Source: an uncultured Oscillibacter sp.
GTDB lineage: Bacteria; Bacillota; Clostridia; Oscillospirales; Oscillospiraceae
Direction: 5' to 3'
Assembly: GCA_945868085.1 (NCBI GenBank)
Contig: CAMBKF010000002.1
Span: 56,667-120,666, forward strand
DNA length: 64,000 nucleotides
Of the stretch, positions 58,312-64,000 are shown piece after piece. The position numbers were made by a program, and so were the translations under genes. Under the pieces are notes generated by a model. It was not told the DNA's origin, made no database searches, and saw only the letters and a list, made by a program, of their open reading frames with translations. The number at the start of each line of letters is the position of its first letter. Within the stretch, counting starts at the first letter, position 1.

Positions 58312-59568
58312 TCAGATGGGCTTGGCGCTGTCCACCACAATGGCCCGGGCCCGGGCCAGGCGCAGGTCGTGGGTCAGACGCTCTATGGGCAGGTTCTGCT
58401 TCAGCTGCTCCGGGGTCATGCCGTAGAGGGCGGACATCTGGGTGTATTTCTCCTCCAGCTCCGCATCGGTGAAGCGGATGTCCTCCAGCCGGGCGATCTC
58501 CGTCATGGCCAGCTCAAACTCCACGGAGGCCCGGGCGCTGGCTTCTGCCTGGCGGCGCAGGTCGTCCCGGGTGATGCCGGCCATTTCCAGATAGGCGTCC
58601 ATGGTGGCGCCCTGCTGCATCAGCTGCTGCTCCAGGTCGTGCATGAGTCCGTCCAGCTGGCAGGTGACCATCCGCTCCGGGATCTCCACCTCCATGCCCT
58701 CGATGACCTGCTGCACCAGAGCGTCGGCGTAGGCGTCGGCGGCCTCCTGCTGCTTATTGCGCACGGCCTGCTCCATAATGCTCCGGCGCAGGGCGGAGGC
58801 ATCTTCGAACCCCTGGGCCTTGGCAAATTCGTCACCCATAGTGGGCTTTACCCGGCGGGTGATCTTGTGGACCTTGATGTGGAACACCGCGTCCTTGCCT
58901 GCCAGCTCCGGGGTGTACTGGGTGGGGAAGGTGACGGGGATGTCCCGCTCGTCACCCACAGTCATGCCGGCCACCTGCTCCTCAAACCCGGGGATAAAGT
59001 AGCCGCTGCCCAGCAGCAGGGGATATGCCTCAGCCTTGCCCCCCTCAAAGGGGACGCCGTTTACAAAGCCCTCAAAGTCCAGCACCACCTCGTCGCCCAT
59101 GGAGGCCTTTTCCGGGTGCTCCTCGGTGAGGTGGCTCTGCAGATATTCTTCAATGGCGGCGGTGACGTCGTCATCGGACAGCTTCACCTGGGGCCGGGGG
59201 GCGGAGAGCCCCTTGTACTGGCCCAGCTTCACCTCCGGATACAGGTCGATCAGGGCGGTGAATACATAGCCCTCGGGACCGATGGCCTCCACGCTCAGCT
59301 GCGGGGCGCCGGCCACGCTGATGTCCTCCTGGCGCACGGCCTCCACCAGGGCCACGGGGAAGGTGCTGTTCACCGCGTCCTGATAGAACACGTCCGCCCC
59401 GTGCTTTTCCTCCATCTCCTGCCGGGTGGGCAGGGAGCCGTCCTCTTTTTTAAACAGAGACTTGCTCTGCGCGTAAGCGTCTTCCAGGGCCTTTTCCCAG
59501 GCGTCCTGCTCTACCTGGATGGTCAGCACCACCTGGCGGTTTTCTTTATCCTCTCGTTTCAGCAGCAT
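58312..59568 (-). CDS. Trigger factor homologue (FKBP-type PPIase domain present; ribosome-docking signature absent)
   Basis: FKBP domain MGDEVVLDFEGFVNGVPFEGGKAEAYPLLLGSGYFIPGFEEQVAGM plus C-terminal chaperone-like region; GFRxGKxP replaced by LFKKEDGSLP. Confidence 0.85.
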   Translation of the reverse strand: MLLKREDKENRQVVLTIQVEQDAWEKALEDAYAQSKSLFKKEDGSLPTRQEMEEKHGADVFYQDAVNSTFPVALVEAVRQEDISVAGAPQLSVEAIGPEGYVFTALIDLYPEVKLGQYKGLSAPRPQVKLSDDDVTAAIEEYLQSHLTEEHPEKASMGDEVVLDFEGFVNGVPFEGGKAEAYPLLLGSGYFIPGFEEQVAGMTVGDERDIPVTFPTQYTPELAGKDAVFHIKVHKITRRVKPTMGDEFAKAQGFEDASALRRSIMEQAVRNKQQEAADAYADALVQQVIEGMEVEIPERMVTCQLDGLMHDLEQQLMQQGATMDAYLEMAGITRDDLRRQAEASARASVEFELAMTEIARLEDIRFTDAELEEKYTQMSALYGMTPEQLKQNLPIERLTHDLRLARARAIVVDSAKPI

Positions 59569-59750
59569 ACTGCGTCCTCCTCAAAATTTGACATATAGCA
59601 ACAGTATAATATAACTTGTACCTGCTGCGCAAGGGCCGCGGGCGGAGAAATTGTTAAAAAATAGTGACAATTGCATCTGCCCTATGGCGTCCGGCAGAAA
59701 ATATGGTATAATAGCCAAGATACCCTTGAGGAATGTAACGGAGGATATTC

Positions 59751-60458
59751 ATGCAAAAGATCAAGCAATTCATCAAGACCCATCCCCATATGTGGTGGGG
59801 GCTGTACCTGCCGGTGTACCTGGCCATGTACTTCACTGTGGAGCATGTAGTCACCGACAATTACTGGGCCACCCAGACCGCCATTGACAACTATATCCCT
59901 TTCTGTGAATATTTTGTCATCCCTTATGACAGCTGGAGCATCCTGCTGTTCGTGCTGGGCGTGTTTTTCATTGTGAAGGACCCGGAGAGCTTCCGGCGGT
60001 ACATGTGGTTCATCGCCATTGCTTATACCACCGCCACCATCTTCTGCTTCATCGTGCCCAATGGCCAGGATCTGCGCCCGGCGGTGCTGCCCCGGGAGAA
60101 TCTCTGCACCTGGATCCTGCAGAAGACCTGGGCCGCCGATAACAATGCCAATGTGTTCCCCAGCGTCCATGTGCTGGGTGTGGTGGCGGCCATCTCCGCC
60201 ATGTGGCACTCGCCGAAGCTGAAGCGTGTATGGCAGATCATCGGCACCGTGTGGTTTACCATCATTGCGGCGTCCACGCTGCTGGTGAAGCAGCACGCCT
60301 TCATCGACCTGGTGGCAGGCCTGGTGTGGGGCGGCGTGGTATATGTCATCGTATACGTCATCATCGGCCATAAGAGAGATAAAAAGGGCCTGCGCTGCGG
60401 CGCGGACAGCCCGGAAAGGGAGGCGGACTATGACCATTCCGCAGACACCGGTATTTGA
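59751..60458 (+). CDS. PAP2-family membrane phosphatase
   Basis: Polytopic; FPSVHVLGVVAAISA and KQHAFIDLVAGLVWG match PAP2 motifs. Confidence 0.85.
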   Translation: MQKIKQFIKTHPHMWWGLYLPVYLAMYFTVEHVVTDNYWATQTAIDNYIPFCEYFVIPYDSWSILLFVLGVFFIVKDPESFRRYMWFIAIAYTTATIFCFIVPNGQDLRPAVLPRENLCTWILQKTWAADNNANVFPSVHVLGVVAAISAMWHSPKLKRVWQIIGTVWFTIIAASTLLVKQHAFIDLVAGLVWGGVVYVIVYVIIGHKRDKKGLRCGADSPEREADYDHSADTGI

Positions 60459-61095
60459 CGGGATCTCGGCGGAGGAGTGCCGGCGCATATACGAGTGCTT
60501 CGGCGTGCAGGAGCGGTGCTTTAAGCCCGAGGAGCTGATCTACGACTTTGATTCCGGCCGCCGCACCATCGGCGTGCTGGCCACAGGATCGGCCATTGTG
60601 GAGCGGGTGGACCAGCGGGGGGACCGTACCATTCTGGAGCATCTGCAGCCCGGGGGCGTGTTCGGAGAGATGCTCATGTTCCGCAACGTGCTGGGCGACA
60701 GTGTGGATGTGACATGCGAAAAGCCCTGCTGCGTGTGGTTTTTTCCGGAGGAAAAGCTGGAGAACCGGTGCGAAAAAAACTGCGGCCATCACAACCGCAT
60801 GATCGAGAATATGTTCCACCTCATCAGCGAAAAGGCGTCGGCCCTGTCCGAGCGGGTGGAGGTGCTCAGCCGCCGCAGCATCCGGGATAAGCTGCTGTGC
60901 TATTTTTCCCTGCAGCAGGCCAAAAACGGCGGCAGCTTCACCCTGCCCTTCTCCCTCAGCGCCCTGGCGGACTACATATCCACCGACCGCAGCGCCATGA
61001 TGCGGGAGCTGAAAAAAATGCGCGACGGCGGCGAGGTACGGATCGAGGGCCGAAAGGTGACGATTCCCGCGGGAGATGTTGCGCGGAACAATTGA
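60430..61095 (+). CDS. Crp/Fnr-family transcriptional regulator
   Basis: cNMP-like fold LQPGGVFGEMLMFRN; C-terminal HTH LPFSLSALADYISTDRSAMMRELKKMRDGGEV; 29-bp overlap with PAP2 gene. Confidence 0.9.
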   Translation: MTIPQTPVFDGISAEECRRIYECFGVQERCFKPEELIYDFDSGRRTIGVLATGSAIVERVDQRGDRTILEHLQPGGVFGEMLMFRNVLGDSVDVTCEKPCCVWFFPEEKLENRCEKNCGHHNRMIENMFHLISEKASALSERVEVLSRRSIRDKLLCYFSLQQAKNGGSFTLPFSLSALADYISTDRSAMMRELKKMRDGGEVRIEGRKVTIPAGDVARNN

Positions 61096-61194
61096 CGGGA
61101 CGGAAATTTAATGTTAAAATAAGCTTTGGAACAAACTTCCGGCAAGCAAGACAGCATTTTTCCAAAAGAACTCAATGAGGAAGGAAGATAACGT

Positions 61195-62037
61195 ATGTAT
61201 CGCATTGTTACGAAAACAGCCTTGAAGCCGACCGTGATCCTGTACGAGATCGAGGCTCCCATGGTGGCTAAGAAGGCCCAGCCGGGCCAGTTCATCATCC
61301 TGCGCGTGGATGAAAACGGCGAGCGTATCCCCATCACCATCCATGACTATGATCGGGAGAAGGGCACCGTCACCATCATCGTGCAGACCGTGGGCGCCAC
61401 CACGGAAAAGCTCAGCCACAAGGAGCAGGGCGACTGCCTGCACGACTTCGTCGGCCCCCTGGGCAAGCCCACCGAGACCGAGGGCAAGAAGAAGGTCTGC
61501 GTGGTGGGCGGCGGCGTCGGCTGCGCCATCGCGTATCCCGTGCTGAAGAAGTTCCACGACTGCGGTGCCGAGGTCCACGCCGTGGTGGGCTTTAAGAGCA
61601 AGGACGTGGTGATCCTGGAGGATAAGTTCAAGGCCGTTTCCTCCGTCCTGAAGGTCTGCACCGACGACGGCTCCTATGGGCAGAAGGGTCTGGTCACCGA
61701 GGCGCTGAAGGAGCTGCTGGACGCGGGCAACGTGTATGATGAGATCTTCGCCATCGGCCCCATGGTCATGATGAAGTTCGTCTGCAAGACCACCGCGCCC
61801 TACGGCATGCCCACCACCGTGTCCATGAGCCCCATCATGATCGACGGCACCGGCATGTGCGGCGGCTGCCGCCTGACCGTTGGCGGCGAGACCAAGTTCG
61901 CCTGCGTGGACGGCCCCGACTTCGACGGCCAGAAGGTGGACTGGGACCTGGCTGTCAAGCGCAACCAGATGTATCACGACTTCGAAGTACACAAGCACGA
62001 AGAGGTCTGCAACCTCTTTAAGAAGGAGGTAAAGTAA
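61195..62037 (+). CDS. nfnA: NADH-dependent ferredoxin:NADP+ oxidoreductase subunit A (NfnA/SudB-like FAD/NAD-binding)
   Basis: KKAQPGQFIILRVDENGERIPITI; VVGGGVGCAIAYPVLKKFHD; GTGMCGGCRLTVGGETKFACVDGPDFDG [2Fe-2S] region. Confidence 0.9.
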   Translation: MYRIVTKTALKPTVILYEIEAPMVAKKAQPGQFIILRVDENGERIPITIHDYDREKGTVTIIVQTVGATTEKLSHKEQGDCLHDFVGPLGKPTETEGKKKVCVVGGGVGCAIAYPVLKKFHDCGAEVHAVVGFKSKDVVILEDKFKAVSSVLKVCTDDGSYGQKGLVTEALKELLDAGNVYDEIFAIGPMVMMKFVCKTTAPYGMPTTVSMSPIMIDGTGMCGGCRLTVGGETKFACVDGPDFDGQKVDWDLAVKRNQMYHDFEVHKHEEVCNLFKKEVK

Positions 62038-62038
62038 C

Positions 62039-63430
62039 ATGGCTGTGAATATGCGTCAGGATAAGAATCCTATGCCTTCTCAGGACCCCAACGTCCGCAA
62101 TCATAACTTCCTGGAGGTGGCCCTGGGCTACACCGAGGAGCAGGCTCTGGACGAGGCGGCCCGGTGCCTCAACTGCAAGGCCCACCCCTGCGTTAACGGC
62201 TGCCCCGTGAACGTCCGCATCCCCGAGTTCATTCAGAAGATCGTGGAAAGGGACTATGAGGGCGCCTATCAGGTGATCCATCAGACCAGCTCCCTGCCTG
62301 CCGTGTGCGGCCGTGTCTGCCCCCAGGAGAGCCAGTGCGAGATGCACTGCGTCCGGGGCAAGAAGGGCGAGGCCGTGGGCATCGGCCGTCTGGAGCGCTT
62401 CGTGGCCGACTGGCACAACGCCCACAGCACTGAGGCTCCCGAAAAGCCCCAGTCCAACGGCCATAAGGTGGCGGTGGTGGGTTCCGGCCCTGCCGGCCTC
62501 ACCTGCGCCGGCGACCTGGCCAAGAAGGGCTATGACGTCACCGTGTACGAGGCACTGCACCTGGCCGGCGGCGTGCTGGTGTACGGCATTCCCGAGTTCC
62601 GTCTGCCCAAGACCATCGTGCAGAAGGAAGTGGATGGCCTCAAGGCCATGGGCGTGAAGGTGGAGACCAACATCGTTGTGGGCCGCACCATTACCATCGA
62701 CGAGCTGCTGGAGGAGAACGGCTTCGAGGCCGTGTTCGTGGGCTCCGGCGCGGGCCTGCCCATGTTCATGCACATCCCCGGCGAGAACCTCAAGGGCGTA
62801 TACTCCGCCAATGAGTTCCTCACCCGTATCAATCTGATGAAGGCCTATAAGCCCGACTCCGACACCCCCATCATGGACCTCAAGGGCAAGAAGGTGGCCG
62901 TGGTCGGCGGCGGCAACGTGGCTATGGACGCTGCCCGCTGCTCCAAGCGCCTGGGCGCCGAGGTGTATGTGGTGTACCGCCGCGGTATGGAGGAGCTCCC
63001 CGCCCGTCACGAGGAGGTGGAGCACGCCATCGAGGAGGGCGTCATCTTCAAGACCCTCAATAACCCCGTCCAGATCAATGGCGACGAGCAGGACTGCGTC
63101 AAGTCCATGACCTGCATCGAGATGGAGCTGGGTGAGCCGGATGCCTCCGGCCGCCGCCGTCCCGTGGAGAAGAAGGGCAGCGAGTTCGAGCTTTCCGTGG
63201 ATGCCGTCATCATGTCCCTGGGCACCACCCCCAACCCCCTCATCAAGGCCACTACCAAGGGCCTGGAGGTGAACAAGAAGGGTTGCATCATCGTCAATGA
63301 GGACGGCCTCACCTCCCGTGAGGGCGTGTATGCCGGCGGCGATGCCGTCACCGGCGCTGCCACCGTCATCCTGGCCATGGGCGCCGGCAAGCTGGGCGCC
63401 AAGTCCATCGACGAGTATCTGAGCAAGTAA
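62039..63430 (+). CDS. nfnB: NADPH-dependent glutamate synthase small-subunit family (NfnB/SudA)
   Basis: CLNCKAHPCVNGCPVNVRIPEFI; VVGSGPAGLTCAGDLAKKGYDVTVYEA; VVGGGNVAMDAARCSKRLGAEVYVVYRR. Confidence 0.92.
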   Translation: MAVNMRQDKNPMPSQDPNVRNHNFLEVALGYTEEQALDEAARCLNCKAHPCVNGCPVNVRIPEFIQKIVERDYEGAYQVIHQTSSLPAVCGRVCPQESQCEMHCVRGKKGEAVGIGRLERFVADWHNAHSTEAPEKPQSNGHKVAVVGSGPAGLTCAGDLAKKGYDVTVYEALHLAGGVLVYGIPEFRLPKTIVQKEVDGLKAMGVKVETNIVVGRTITIDELLEENGFEAVFVGSGAGLPMFMHIPGENLKGVYSANEFLTRINLMKAYKPDSDTPIMDLKGKKVAVVGGGNVAMDAARCSKRLGAEVYVVYRRGMEELPARHEEVEHAIEEGVIFKTLNNPVQINGDEQDCVKSMTCIEMELGEPDASGRRRPVEKKGSEFELSVDAVIMSLGTTPNPLIKATTKGLEVNKKGCIIVNEDGLTSREGVYAGGDAVTGAATVILAMGAGKLGAKSIDEYLSK

Positions 63431-63444
63431 GCCAATACATAACC

Positions 63445-63476
63445 AAAAGGCGGGAGAGTCACTTCTCCCGCCTTTT
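63445..63476 (+). terminator. nfnB terminator
   Basis: AAAAGGCGGGAGA-GTCACT-TCTCCCGCCTTTT. Confidence 0.8.
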
Positions 63477-63549
63477 CACACAAAAAAACTGTCACCGGTG
63501 CAGCGATCCGTAATACCCCCGACCAGGTTTGCAGTGCACCTCTCACCCT

Positions 63550-63711
63550 TTTGTAGGGGGGGCGATGCCCACATCGCCCCGCCAGATAACGGACGTACCT
63601 CTTGTAAACTTTCGTAGGGCGGGGTGCCCTCACCCCGCCGCCAATTCCCCACCGCATGTCTTGTAATGTGTCATTGCGAAGCCAGTCTGCAAACTGGCTG
63701 TGGCAATCCGT
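63550..63711. repeat. Hairpin-repeat array (two type B units and one type A unit)
   Basis: GTAGGGGGGGCGATGCCCACATCGCCCCGCC; GTAGGGCGGGGTGCCCTCACCCCGCC; CATTGCGAAGCCAGTCTGCAAACTGGCTGTGGCAATCCGTA. Confidence 0.85.
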
Positions 63712-63825
63712 ATGCCCCTCAAAATGCCAATTCCACGCAGCGCAGACAAATTCTGCGACCCGTGCGTTCCCAAAACTGTCTGCGCCGGGTATAGTGGCCT
63801 TACCGAAACGAAAGGAGAATTTCAT

Positions 63826-63963
63826 ATGGACGCAATGAAGATCGGCGATTTTCTCTCGGCTCTGCGCAAGGCCCGGGGCTATACCCAGTAGGCGGTGGCG
63901 GAAAGGCGGAACCTGTCCAATAAGACCATCAGCAAGTGGGAGAGCGGGGGTTCACTTAGATAA
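63826..63963 (+). pseudogene. Truncated XRE-type HTH regulator with an in-frame TAG
   Basis: MDAMKIGDFLSALRKARGYTQ-TAG-AVAERRNLSNKTISKWESGG then SLR-TAA; TAG at 63889..63891, HTH homology ends near 63950. Confidence 0.75.
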
Positions 63964-64000
63964 AGATACCACATCAATAATCCCACGCTGACTTTTGCTC

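Noticed and set aside
63007-63825. 272-aa minus-strand ORF at the right edge, and ORFs such as 33495..33896 and 45322..45627
   Set aside because: They translate hairpin-repeat DNA and antisense of real genes (RAPRPTKVYKR, CGHRPPYKR strings) without a family match.

Overview
The window is a GC-rich, gene-dense chromosomal segment that looks like a gut-type high-GC Firmicute (Oscillospiraceae-like; taxonomy inferred from gene content only). I could support 57 ordinary protein-coding genes. They include: membrane pyrophosphatase; a polyol/sugar ABC-transport and catabolism cluster with a divergent ROK regulator; a BMP-type nucleoside ABC operon; a MoxR/VWA pair; cstA; murA; a metal-efflux ArsR/HMA/P-type ATPase set; the smc-ftsY-rph-rdgB-yhbY-nadD/yqeK-rsfS block; thrS behind a T-box; uraA; bioY/birA; a two-gene chromate transporter; udk; ylmH; a trigger-factor homologue; and a Crp/Fnr regulator beside nfnAB. 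No tRNA, rRNA, CRISPR array or complete mobile element was recognised. Main leads: (1) none of the 57 genes ends in TAG, while two in-frame TAGs interrupt conserved genes (cstA and a C-terminal-edge HTH gene) where Gln is expected; (2) a complete promoter/leader-peptide/terminator attenuator in front of uraA resembling UTP-sensitive pyrBI attenuation; (3) arrays of hairpin repeats whose stems vary in a compensatory way; (4) an orphan ~95-nt ncRNA candidate upstream of smc; (5) an EamA-HAD fusion, a trigger-factor homologue without the ribosome-docking signature, and an SOD-like protein with altered gateway residues. All homology calls are from reading the sequence, with no database search.
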